A stretch of DNA of 64,000 bases from Anadara kagoshimensis (Eukaryota; Mollusca; Bivalvia; Arcoida; Arcidae), in contig CM037868.1 of NCBI GenBank assembly GCA_021292105.1, positions 24,369,908 to 24,433,907 of the forward strand, written 5' to 3'. A model generated the notes under the pieces. It was not told the DNA's origin, made no database searches, and was given only the letters and a program-made list of their open reading frames with translations. Both the position numbers and the translations under genes were made by a program. Shown here one piece after another: positions 37,493-48,800 of this stretch. How positions within the stretch are numbered: the first letter of the stretch is position 1; every line of letters begins with the position of its first letter.

Positions 37493-37837
37493 TACCAGGA
37501 TTGTTTTATGTTTAACATTTGTCATTGTGATGTGATTATTGTAAAACTGCTTTGTAACCTCTAAATATGGCCTTATAAATATCGCAAATAAAATATATAA
37601 CTCATATTAATAGCATAAGAACAATCCATTCCCATTAAATTATGTAAATAAAATTGATAAAAATATGTGTACGACTTTTGTTTTTATTTAAATAAAGTTT
37701 TACAACTGTTTATCGAAGTATGAACTGTTAAAAAAGGCTGTGGCAAATAACATCAATCAGGATTATGTAAGAAATGTCAATCCTTATATTTACAATTATT
37801 GTATGTGTTCTTTAAAGAAAACCTGCTCGAGTTGAGT

Positions 37838-38165
37838 AATGGTGTTTAACATCCCAGTCAAGAATATTTCACTTATATCGAGACATCGCCAGCAATAGAC
37901 AAAGGTGCAAAAATTTTGCCCGTGTGTTGCGCTGACGGCATTATACAGCAGGGTTCTTTAGTGTGCCAAGCCTATCATGACATGGGACCTTGTTTATTTT
38001 AAGTTCCCATGCAAAAGAACAGCGACTTTCATTTCGTAATGCCGAGTGTTTGGCGAAAGAACAGTCACTACACACTTTCAAGTCTTGGGTCAGACCCATC
38101 CAGGGTTAAAACCCACAACCTCCCACTTAAGGGTCAAGCACTCTACCAACTGAGCTACCACAGTG
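37838..38165 (-). mobile_element. tRNA-derived SINE, family A, nearly full length
   Basis: Minus-strand copy: head 'tggtagctcagttggtagag' (38140-38163), B box 'gggttttaaccctgg', body and tail ending 'ttgactgggatgttaaacac' at about 37840. Confidence 0.85.
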
Positions 38166-38319
38166 GTATTTTTTGATAGAACAGTAGTGCTTATTTAAAT
38201 ACACCACTTAATTAGGTTGGTTGGTTATTTAAATGGGGTTTTACGCCAGTCAAGAATATTTCACTTATATCACAATGTCAAAAGTATGATTGTTATGCAG
38301 GTGCTTTATCTAGTACCGA

Positions 38320-38655
38320 TTGATTGATTTGGGTTTTATGGCTCAGTCAAGAATATTTAACTTATATTGAGACGTCACCTGCTATAGGTAAATTGTCAGG
38401 AATATTTACCGTTACAGTGTGCTCAGTGCAGTGCGAGGGTTCTATAACGTGCCATGCCTTTTGTAACACGAAGCATAAATTTTCAAGGTATCTTCTGAAG
38501 GACCATTAACTTTCATTTCTAAATGCCCAGTGATGAGCAAAAGAACAGTCACTACCTTTTCAAGTCATGGTCAGACCCCGACTGGAGTTCAGGCCCACGT
38601 CCTCTCATATATGGAGCAAGTACTCTTCCAACCGAGCTACCCAACGTAGTGGTCT
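38320..38655 (-). mobile_element. tRNA-derived SINE, family A, diverged
   Basis: Minus-strand copy with head 'gggtagctcggttggaagag', B box region 'gggcctgaactccag' and tail 'aaatattcttgactgagcca'. Confidence 0.75.
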
Positions 38656-38789
38656 TAATTTCATCAGATTGTGAAACTGTAATTTTGACATTTTAGTTTT
38701 ACTCAATGGAGTACAGAAATTTTCTGTTAATTTTTACATCCTTTCAATTTATTAACATAACTTTTATTGTTGTGATACAGCTGACAGAA

Positions 38790-39068
38790 TACAGTAAACC
38801 TTGTTATAATGCCCATTAATAACTTTTCTAGCACACTTATCACATTTTCCAAGTCCAAATATCCATTCCTTTTATATTTTTCTTTGTAGGCCTCTCCCTG
38901 ATTTATGATGTCTCTGTATCCAAAATTATTCTGGATATATTTTTGACATTCCAATGTTCCGGGTTCCTTTTATTGTCAGTTTTGATTTCACACGAGGCAG
39001 GTGTAGCTAGCTAAACAGGAGGTACTGAAACTCTCTGAAGTACCCGGCTTCATTTCCCTGGTGGAAGT
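38790..39068. repeat. Pogo-like MITE fragment and dispersed 'tctctgt...ccctggtggaagttca' repeat
   Basis: 38793-38910 is a degraded copy of the 2210/10161 element. 38913-39070 ('tctggatatatttttgacat', 'gtgtagctagctaaacagga', 'ttccctggtggaagttca') recurs at 43283-43450. Confidence 0.6.
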
Positions 39069-39071
39069 TCA

Positions 39072-39329
39072 GGCCCCAGTTTCACAATCATTCCTTAGCT
39101 AAGATTTTCTTTAACTTAAATCTTGCAAAATTTCAAATCTTCATAATTTTGTTAATTTTCAAGATATTCAGGAATTTAAGGTGTTATTTTTAAGATGACC
39201 TCAAGATTAAACATTTGCATTTAGTTGTGACAAAAATATTCATCAGTAGTTCCAAAAAGAGAATATCAAAATTTGCTAATTTTAAGTTAAGGAAAATCTT
39301 AGCTAAGGAATGATTGTGAAACCGGGGCC
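39072..39329. mobile_element. Long-TIR MITE 'ccccagtttcac', copy 5
   Basis: ggccccagtttcacaatcat to gattgtgaaaccggggcc, 258 bp, the least decayed copy and a good family reference. Confidence 0.85.
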
Positions 39330-39754
39330 AGGGGTTTAACTAACATTGCAAGTTTTTAAATTTTTTATGTTTATTAGAATATGGACTGGTATGTTTGTTT
39401 TTTGATGATTATTACTAAACCTCTTCATATTACCAAAATTTAGCTAAACAAATGATGACAATGATCAAACTTTTGCAGTATATAAATACATGTAACAGTA
39501 AGTTCATTAATGGTTTTGTTTAGTTTTGCTTTTCTGTTACTTTCATGAATTTATGTAAAAATAAATCCAACACAATTTTTTTTCAATTTACATATAATCT
39601 AAATCAGTAACAATTTATTTAAAATTTATTTATTATGACAAATATAAAGATCACAGGTGACAAACGAAGCAATATTAGTCATGATTATGTTACAATGAAT
39701 TAATGACACGAGAAATGAATGAATGACATAAATACATACAACACAAATTAATAT

Positions 39755-40835
39755 GTTGTCATTGACAATAAGGCGTAAGATGGTGACAAACTTCCCAGGT
39801 TACAGTAACTTAACATCCAAAATTGTGCCACTGCCAAGACTGGGTTACACAGTTGGATTCTGTACAAATTCTACAAATGATGTTGACAACAAGGCTTGTG
39901 AGGGGGACAAACTTCCCCGGTTACAGTAACTGGACATCCAAAATTGTGTCACTGCCAGTATTACATATACACAAATGTATATATATTACAGCCATACGAT
40001 GCTGGATATTAGAAACTGTAGCAGTCTGTCAAGCACTTTTTGGCTCAAAAAAGTTTAGGAAATCAGAAGAGTTTTTAGATTGTCAGGAATTTTTGACATA
40101 AAAAGTGACAAAAAATCACAAAGTAAGACCTACATTCAGCTTATATGAATTATAAGAATGCTGTTTTTGATTCTAATAAAGTAAGGTCATTATCAGAATG
40201 TAATAATATAATTATCAAGCTAAAAGCTTTTACTTAGGTCATTTTCATTCCAACATATTATAATTATGTTTTTTTTTTTGTTGTTGTTTTTTTTTTTTTT
40301 GTGGGGAAAAGGGTCAAAATCAGGAGTTTATCTAACAAATTCAGGAAAAAATCAGGAACAGCTCAAAATCAGAAGTTGCTTGACAGACTTCTGTAGCCCA
40401 AGTACACTTGATAATACAAGTGGAAACTAAAGTACAATATATACATGTAATTTAAAAGTTAATATGTTGTCATTGACAATAAGGCATTTAAAAGTGACAA
40501 AATTCCTCTTATACTTTAAGTAACTGGATATCTGAATGCTGTTGTCAATATTACCCCCAAATAATGCTGGTAATACAGGGAAACTGTAGTAAAGGAAGGC
40601 TGGGTAATACAGTTGGACTACAAATTCATTGATGTTGACAATTAGGCTTGTGAAGGGGACAAACTTCCCAAGATAAAAGTAACTGGACATTTACTAAATT
40701 GATATCACTGCTAAAATTACATGTATACATATGAAATATTACATCCATAAGATGCTGGGTATAACAGTTACAAACTGTAGCCTATGCACACTTAGTAATA
40801 CAGTTGGAAACTGAAGTACAATACATAATTTGTGA
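39755..40835. repeat. Spread tandem repeat with an element inserted
   Basis: Units with 'gttgacaataaggc', 'gacaaacttcccaggttaca', 'gtaactggacatccaaaatt' begin near 39757, 39880, 40464 and 40636. Between them 40018-40394 is an inserted copy of the 21318-21735 element in reverse orientation. Confidence 0.7.
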
Positions 40836-41583
40836 GTTACAGCTAAATCTATGACACAATTTCATAGACAATATATGAATATACAAACATAGACTTCTCT
40901 GATATCATCACTGAAATGAGATGTGTTTACCCCGACTGAAACATCCATGGGATATTAATAGCCAATGGCACATCTCATTCACAGAAAGATTGTTCATGCA
41001 GATAAAACTCTGTAATTTTACAAAATTGGCTGACAAAATGGTGGAAGAAATAAAAGTAAACACTATATCCCCCGTTCCTTCAACACATAATTACATTGTC
41101 AAATATTACTTCATTGTCATTCAATTTATTCCCAAATTTTAGTTACTAGTGATTGCTTTTTCATATAATTTAGTTTCTATGGTAACAATCTGACCAACAT
41201 GCTAAAACTATATTAAAATTTTATGCAAACATCTACTCGCTTCCCACTAACTACCTCATAGCAAATCTAAATACTATTTCCATAGCAACACCTTAACCAA
41301 AAGGGAATCCATACAATCAGTAAAATAAAATGTTAAGTTGGTAACTATGGCAACAAGCCTGTGAACCTTGTAATACACAAATAAAATACAAAAAAAATCA
41401 ACAATAACTATTACCACTACATAACAATTTCTACAATTTCGTGTCAAATAAAAGATAAATTTCTTCACAAGATTTTTTCTACTTGGACAACTGAATCATA
41501 AAAGTTAATGCTAAAAATATTCACACCTTTTTATTAAAAAACCCAATCATCAACATTGATCGCTTGAGTAACAGATTGACAAT

Positions 41584-41862
41584 TTAAGATGTTGCTTCAT
41601 GTTTTTTATAAGACATAACAAACCTGATCCTGTCATACTCTGCAGTGTTCAATCCAGAGAGGTAGTTGACAGCTATTGATGGGTCAGTCAACTTGGATAA
41701 AACTGGATAAAACTTGAACCATTTTTTCATCAACGGTATTGGAATCAGAGGTGTAATTGACAGTCATTGATGGGTCAGTCAACTTAGCCAAGGCCTGGAT
41801 GAAACCGAGGCCCATTTTTTCATCAACAGTATTGGAATCAGAACATGATAATCAGCATATTT
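41584..41862 (-). pseudogene. Coding-looking remnant with internal duplication, unidentified
   Basis: On the minus strand one frame gives SDSNTVDEKMGLGFIQALAK, LTDPSMTVNY. A near-repeat 105 bp on then shifts frame, after which KLTDPSIAVNYLSGLNTAEY, DRIRFVMSYKKHEATS and a stop follow. It looks like a real protein C-terminus broken by a tandem duplication. There is an upstream in-frame stop and no convincing acceptor. I do not recognise the family. Confidence 0.4.
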
Positions 41863-42121
41863 TGTAATTAGTGATATCAGCAAAAGGGTTCTTTAATTCT
41901 TTGTTCAGTATATACATTACATTACCTAAACTAAACTCATCTGAAGTCATTTCACATCAATCTCTGGACTTCGAATTCCTTCTGACAATTTTTTTTACAC
42001 ATTTCAGTCTTATAACACATTTTTGAGTATTTAATATCATTATATTACTGAAACAGGCCTTGAATAAAAGACACATACACTCATCATGACAAAGTTGAAT
42101 CAGTCCAAAGTCGCATGTTAT

Positions 42122-42324
42122 TTCATTCACACTTAGCCCAGTGCCTAACAAATCATTTGTCAAGATGCCATCTTTGATTCTAATTAAAATTGGCAAAACA
42201 TATTGGTGAAAAATAAATAAAATAAAATAAAATTACATCTTTTTTCTAGTGCCAAATTGCCACTACTCGGTTTGGAGTACTTGGCACATTGCCAAAGCAG
42301 TTTGAAAATTTATTCGAACCCTGC
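42122..42324. mobile_element. Dispersed element 'cttagcccagtgcc' (empty-site copy)
   Basis: Matches the halves of 15780-16222 without the nested MITE. Its end falls on a CHTOP poly(A) signal candidate. Confidence 0.6.
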
Positions 42325-42646
42325 TAAAAATAAATTGTTAGGCATTTCATGATTTTCATCTCTAATGCACAAAGTCAAATTTAATTGTCTTTATTAAAAT
42401 CTTTCTCAATTTTCCAAACAGGTGGTATATTGCGAAGCTAGTTTTCATCACAAATGGCACTTCCATAAACATGCCACGACAATTAATACAAAACTGGCAC
42501 TTCTTTTTCCAGATAACTAAAACTTTAAGGTAACACAAAAGCTGATTTGTGCAAGGCAGCTTTTCTATGGAACACCAAAAATTTAATCACTAACAACTGA
42601 TACTAAGAGAACAACCATTTTGTCTTGATTATAAACTGCTCTTTGT
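42309..42646 (-). terminator. CHTOP: CHTOP 3' UTR with candidate polyadenylation signals
   Basis: On the minus strand AATAAA hexamers occur at 42395-42390 and 42314-42309, about 250 and 335 nt after the stop. The more distal one lies at the edge of a dispersed repeat (42122-42324). No further evidence for either site. Confidence 0.45.
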
Positions 42647-42881
42647 TCAACTGGCTTCTGTTTGTGCCATATAAGCGTCTAGTTCCATATCTAGGTGATT
42701 TTTTGTCTTGGACATGTATTCTTCTAGTTGATTATCTAACTGTGACAAGGAAGGAAGATCTCCTCCACCTCCACGTCCTCGGCCACCTCTACCACGTCCT
42801 CCTCTTCCACGCTGGAATCCTCGGCCACCACGCCTTCCACCTGGTCCGCCCTGTCCACGGTTTCCTCTTCCACGTCCACCT
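42647..42881 (-). CDS. CHTOP: CHTOP terminal coding exon, residues 219-296 and stop
   Basis: RGG repeats up to [17 protein letters not shown], then [20 protein letters not shown] and the stop TGA at 42649-42647. The tail is the best conserved part of the family (vertebrate [20 protein letters not shown]). Acceptor gatttcacag. Confidence 0.96.
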
Positions 42882-45800
42882 CTGTGAAATCAAAATAGGC
42901 AGTTATTTAAATATTCTTACATACATGTATCATAAATCAATGTGAACTACTGGTAATTATAACTGAAATGGGATGCTTAGTGTCCCCCAAATATATCCCA
43001 ACTGGAAAATCAAGGTTTTCCCAACAATAAGCATGATCAACATTTGAATAGCCAATGACACATCTACACCTTCCTGAGATAGTTCCTGTTCAAGTTTTGT
43101 TAAATATTTTTCAAGAAAATTGGCACACAATGTTAGCAAAGGAATGGAGTTAACACTATATGTCACCACCCCTTTTTGTTTAAAGGTTATACATGTAATA
43201 ACAATTCCATGATACTTCTTTCTGAATAAAGTCTGAATGAAAACTAATTTTGTATGTAGTTAAAACTTATATTATATGTACATGTCTCTGTGTCCAGGAT
43301 TACCCTGGATATATTTGACATCCCATAGTTCCATGTTCTTTTCACACAATTTTGGTTACACACGTGGCGGGTGTACATGTAGCTAACTAAACAGGAGGTG
43401 CTTACCCTTCGGGAGGACCTGGCCTCACTTCCCTGGTGGAAGTTCATGTATCTAACATAACTTGTCAGTTTCAAAGTTTCTACTTTGCTTCTGGATTGTA
43501 ATTCAGGCATAGTCAGTATGTTTTTTTTGGATTAGACTGGTTTTACACTGGCATAAACTAGGTTTCCACAAATTCAAAATAATTAGTAGCCAAATTTCCA
43601 AAATTTGTGAAAATATAGTCCTTTTTAAAGTATTTTTCCACAAATTTGCTAAAATAGGTTACTTTTTGAAAGAATTCCTCAGAAATTAGTAGCCAATGAT
43701 TATCAATATTTTTTTGTTAGTAATGACATTATGGTAGAAACTAAATCTAATAAAAATACCAAAGTAGGGAATGTGTAGGAGGCATAACAAAAAATAAAAT
43801 TCATTTCAATAAAGTACCAAGCAATAAATTAAGTGGTGAGAAAGTAGATTAAAATGTACCTTTCTAAATTAGTAACATTGTTTTAAACTTTTTATTTAAA
43901 AAAAACAAATAATAAAATTCCATTAAAAAAATAATAAAAAGCATCATTTCTGTGAACTTATTAAAATCAACAAAAATAGTTGCATTATTCAAACTAAAAA
44001 GTATACAATAAGCAAAATAAATAAATGACTAGCCTATATCTAGCTTATTAGTGATTTTATTTGGGTTTTAAAAACTACCTAAAGACTTTTTAAATGGAAA
44101 AAAATTAACTATTTTCAGAAACTGGCAAAATTTATGTTCTCTAGATTTCTACAAATTTACAATCATTAGTAGCTAAATTTCCTAAGTTTGTGAAAATTAT
44201 TAATATACAAATGTAGTCCTTTTCAAAGTATTTTTTTTCTTCATAAATTTGGTAAATTAGGTTACTTTGTGAAATAATTTCTCAGCAATTACCACAATTA
44301 GCAATTGGCGATTCTGGCTACCAGAAATGGAAACCACGGGTCCTGAACAAATAGCCAACTATATTATAAGATGCTTGTACAATATAGTTAAGATGCCCAT
44401 GGCAAAGATGTTACATGTATATTGTAACAATACTTGATATTTTTGTGGATCAGGCCAGTATGTACATATACAAAATTATTGAATAAAACATTTATCACTG
44501 TTGTTTTTGGAACTTTAGACCTCAAATTGGGAAATTTTGGTCATTTTCCATAGGAGTAACTGCCTCTTTTCAGCTGAAATCTTATATAAACAAAACCACT
44601 GCTTCGAGGACAAATCCTACCAAACCTTAACCTTGTGATTCTTATTAAATCAAAGCAAGACAACCCCAAATATGTAAAAATTATATGTCTGTGTATACTT
44701 AATCAACAAAAATAGCTTCTAATGAAATCAAAAGTTAGTGAAGAAAAAAAATAAAAAAAGGAATTAAATTAAAATGGAAAAGGTTGGTACAAGGTTTTCC
44801 TTCAAATTAAGCCTAGCTTATATGCTATAGTAGCTTAATTTAAAATGCACAATCATGCAAGCTTACGCTTGAGAGTCATCAAATCGACCTCGACGCCAAC
44901 CTCGTTCACCACGGCCACGGTTGTTTCTGACTTGCCAATCACTCCCCCTAGTGAGGAATAATGGCATTGGAATTAAAATTTTACAATCACTTAGTATTAT
45001 TTCAAAACTTAACATGCAATATAATTATTGTTTTTGCTTTTAAAGTTTTTAAAACATAATCTGAAATATGGCGCATATGAATAAAATATTATATACATGT
45101 GAAAGGAACAGAAATGATTGCTAAAACGATTTTTCCAAATGCAAACCAAAAATTAAAAAAAACTTTTTTTTTCTCAAACAAAACACATTCATATTGCTCG
45201 TTTCTTTTTATTTTACTAAAAAAAATGTTTAATTGTCCGTAATTTTACGTATGTGCTTAATAAATACCATTTTATTTCTTTCAACAGTTCAATGTTAAAT
45301 ACCAGTTCTCCAAGTCAAATAAATTATCCAGAAATTCTTAAAATTCCACAGGAGTTACCTCGTTTTTGTGTTTTCCCCTAAAAATTTCAATCAATCTGGG
45401 GCAGACAGGCTACATGTATTTATTACCTAACACCAAAAAGAATAGATGATGACCATTTATTTTCATCATGTTAATGATATACTGACCTAAATCCACCACG
45501 TCCACCCCTGAATCCTCCTCCGCCACCTCGGTTATCCTGTCCCATACCACGCCCACGGAATCTTCTTGCTCCTCGACCACCTATAACAATAACAAACAAC
45601 AGAGTTCAATCTAGGTTTTTTCAAGTGTCCATTTTAAAACAATCTCATGATATCAGTGTTTTTTTGCATTCATGTGATGTTAAATATGGCCTATTAAGGC
45701 CTTGACAATGGAATCAATAACCCACAATATGGAATGAACACTGAAACAATATATGACCTTCTTAAAAAACCCAAAAATAATTCACTTAAATGAGTGGAGT

Positions 45801-48800
45801 GGAATGGAGTAATAATGTTTTACATTTAAGTAAATATTCATTCAATAATAATGAGGTGATCAGTTTAGGGTTGTTTTCGAAATTGCCCAAATAATAACAC
45901 CAAACTTTGGAAAGTGAATCAATTAAAGTTTTCAAACAAGGATCTGGGGCCTAGGTAATGATAGGCACGTTGATTTGATCCATAAGTCAATGCTGTAGAT
46001 AACTTGGCCACTGAATGGGGTAATGGTGATTTAAACAAAAGTCAAGAATCTTTCAATTATATCAAGGCAGTCAGTTCTGGAATGTTTGTGGAAACAGGAG
46101 TGCCAGGCGAAAAATAAGAGTCCTTCAGCAAGCTAACTGGTTGGTTGAATGTTGCTTAACGTCGCATCAGCAATTTTTCAGCTATTCGCGACGAGAACTA
46201 TTTAATTAATCTCTATGGATTAATCTATAAACAATTTTTGTGTATGCATGTGAAGTGCGAGTGTGTTGTATGGTCTGCCTTGTACTAGCGCGCACTCAGG
46301 GCGACTTTACCGTGCTAGCTCACAGAGTCAGTACGCCGCAGACAAGAGTACCACTCCCCCAGTCCATTATACTGATACCAGGTGAATCAGTAAAGGCCAA
46401 CGGTAAGGAAAATTCACTTTCCCACATGTGGTCCGAGCGGGACTCGAACTCACAGCGGTGAGAGACCCTGGATTTGAAGAGCAAGCTAACTGGCAACTGG
46501 CAACTTTCTCGCACTAAAATATGTCCTGCGTGGGATTTCATGTTTTAAGTTGATGAACTGGGAATTTAGCAACACAGATTGAAATGGGATTGTAATCAAT
46601 CTTTCAATACATGAATCACCATGCAAATACATATATTCTATTATGCGAATCTGAAAAATATTTCAACTAGACAAGAGACTGGCACATCCAGTTCAATTCA
46701 AAATACCCACCTCTCTGGTTGCTGCCACCTTTGTTACTCAGGTCTCCTCCACTTCCAAAATCAGATGATGAATTCAGCCTTCCACGATTACTACCACCAC
46801 CTCGACCTCCTGATTGACCTCGTCCGCCTTGCCCAAATCCTCGCCCTCCTCGAGATCGGAAACTTCCTCCGCCTACTCCTCTACCTCTGCCACGCCCTCT
46901 ATTACCACGGACTGCATTTAAGTTTAATCTAGCTTTGACGTTGGTTTTTCCTAATCTTTGTTTTAGACTTTTCTACAAATACAAAACCAAAACAATATTG
47001 TAATAAATGCAAAAAAATGTTTTGTTTCATTGAAAACCCTAACTTATCTGTTTTTGAATGGGGTAGAGCCCTTGTAACTGTAAACATTTTTAAAGAAGTC
47101 AAACTGTGTAAACTATGTAAATGAAAAATAATTTTATTGTTACAAAATTAAAATAGACAGGCAAAGACATGTTTAAACTACTGAATAACTGCTATTAGTT
47201 TTATTTCTTTTTTGTGAATTTATTTTTTTTAAATTCATTTTACCATATTTAGAGTTAAGGCTTTGATGAAGCCCAGTATTCAAACAGTTAATTGATCCTG
47301 CACATACAAAATCCAACTTTTAAATTTCTTATTATGTATTTGATGGATTATATCATTGTTCTCCACCATAGGTGGCGATGAGACTTTGCTACCATGTGGT
47401 GTTGATGACAATAAAGCGATTGCTCCTGCTTTGAAAAATAGATGGTTATATGAAAGAACCCAAAACCTACATTGAAGCATTAACTTTACCTACCTTTTTG
47501 AGTTTTAATGCTGCTTGAACAGAAGGTCTGTTTGCCATTTGTTGGGCAAGTCGCTGATTTTTACTGGAAGCTTGTTGCTGGGCAGCCATCTTGACACGGA
47601 CTTCTTGAGCTGTAGGTGGCGCTGGTCTGGCTAATTTCTGGATTTGCGAAAATCTTCATTTGGAGCGGAAAGGCAATAATATTTTGATTATATTTTGATA
47701 TGTACTATAACATAGGTTATGACACAGTCCTGAGACTGGTCTACATCGTGACCAAATCTTACGATAGGTCTACATTGAGTAAATTGCAAAACATTACTGA
47801 CTCTATATCCTAATTTGCCACTGTCAGCGACATGAATCGGTGACCACTGGTATACATATTCAATATGATACTGTCACTGTTCATGTTGTCTAATGAAGAA
47901 GAGAAGATAGAATCAGCGGCCGATAATACCATCAGCAGCAAATCATTACCCCTGGAGTAAAGAGGCTCCGATAGAAATGTGTGAAAAGTTATGGTAAAGG
48001 TTAGGATGTCTGTGTTACGGTAAATACAAAAATAACGAGAAATAATGGCGAGATGGTTTGCCAAGATTTGTGAAATCATCATAGACAGAGAGTTGAGATA
48101 AAATCTGGATATCAACATCAGTATGTATCATTCGAAATTTGTGGGAAAGTACATTGTAGGTTTGAAGCAAAACCTGGTCAGATATCTTCATGATTTTATC
48201 TGAAGTCATATATCATAGTCACTAGCTCTTACATGTACAGAACAAGCTCAAAGTTAAGTTTACTAATACTCCAGTGTTAAGTGTTTAATTGATGAATTAT
48301 ATCTAATTTTTGGTTGTCATGGAACATAAAGCCTTAGTGTTGAACACAAAAGCAAATGAAATGGGTTACAAAATGATATTTACTCCTAACATGCAAGGCA
48401 GGGCTCCAAGTAGCCAGTAAATTATGCGCATATTTGACTCAAAATCAAGAATTGGCTAGTGCTTGGCAAATGCACATAAATACATACATATCCTCTCTGG
48501 GTCTTCAAGGACTCGTGAGGCCGTTGAGCATTCGATGCCACCCCTGTCTGTCTGTTTGGCAAATGTACCGGTATTGTAAAATTTGTGAAACTGCCCGGAA
48601 CTTGCCGTTAAAACAGACAGTCAATAGTGACTTCCACACAGAATAAGCTTTAAATTTGAATTAAAAGTTCTGAAATTTCAGCTTTTTTGTATGTATGATA
48701 AAGTGAAACCTTTGATTTGGCGACCAAAATATTTTACCCTGGCTAGTAAATTTTGGCCTGGGTGAGTAAAAATAATACATGGTAGCCAGAAGGCTAGCGA

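Larger units (their letters stand above)
30286..42646. other. Intergenic region between FER and CHTOP: stretches without recognised content
   Basis: After the listed repeats are removed, I see nothing I can name in about 31080-31670, 32210-33040, 33270-34200, 34480-34830, 35750-36215, 37500-37830, 39335-39750 and 40830-41580. These are AT-rich, and their short open frames show no recognisable domain, splice structure or codon bias. No third gene is supported here. Confidence 0.6.

Noticed and set aside
42625-42945. 106-codon plus-strand frame
   Set aside because: Antisense shadow of the last CHTOP exon; His/Leu-rich translation arises from complementing RGG codons.
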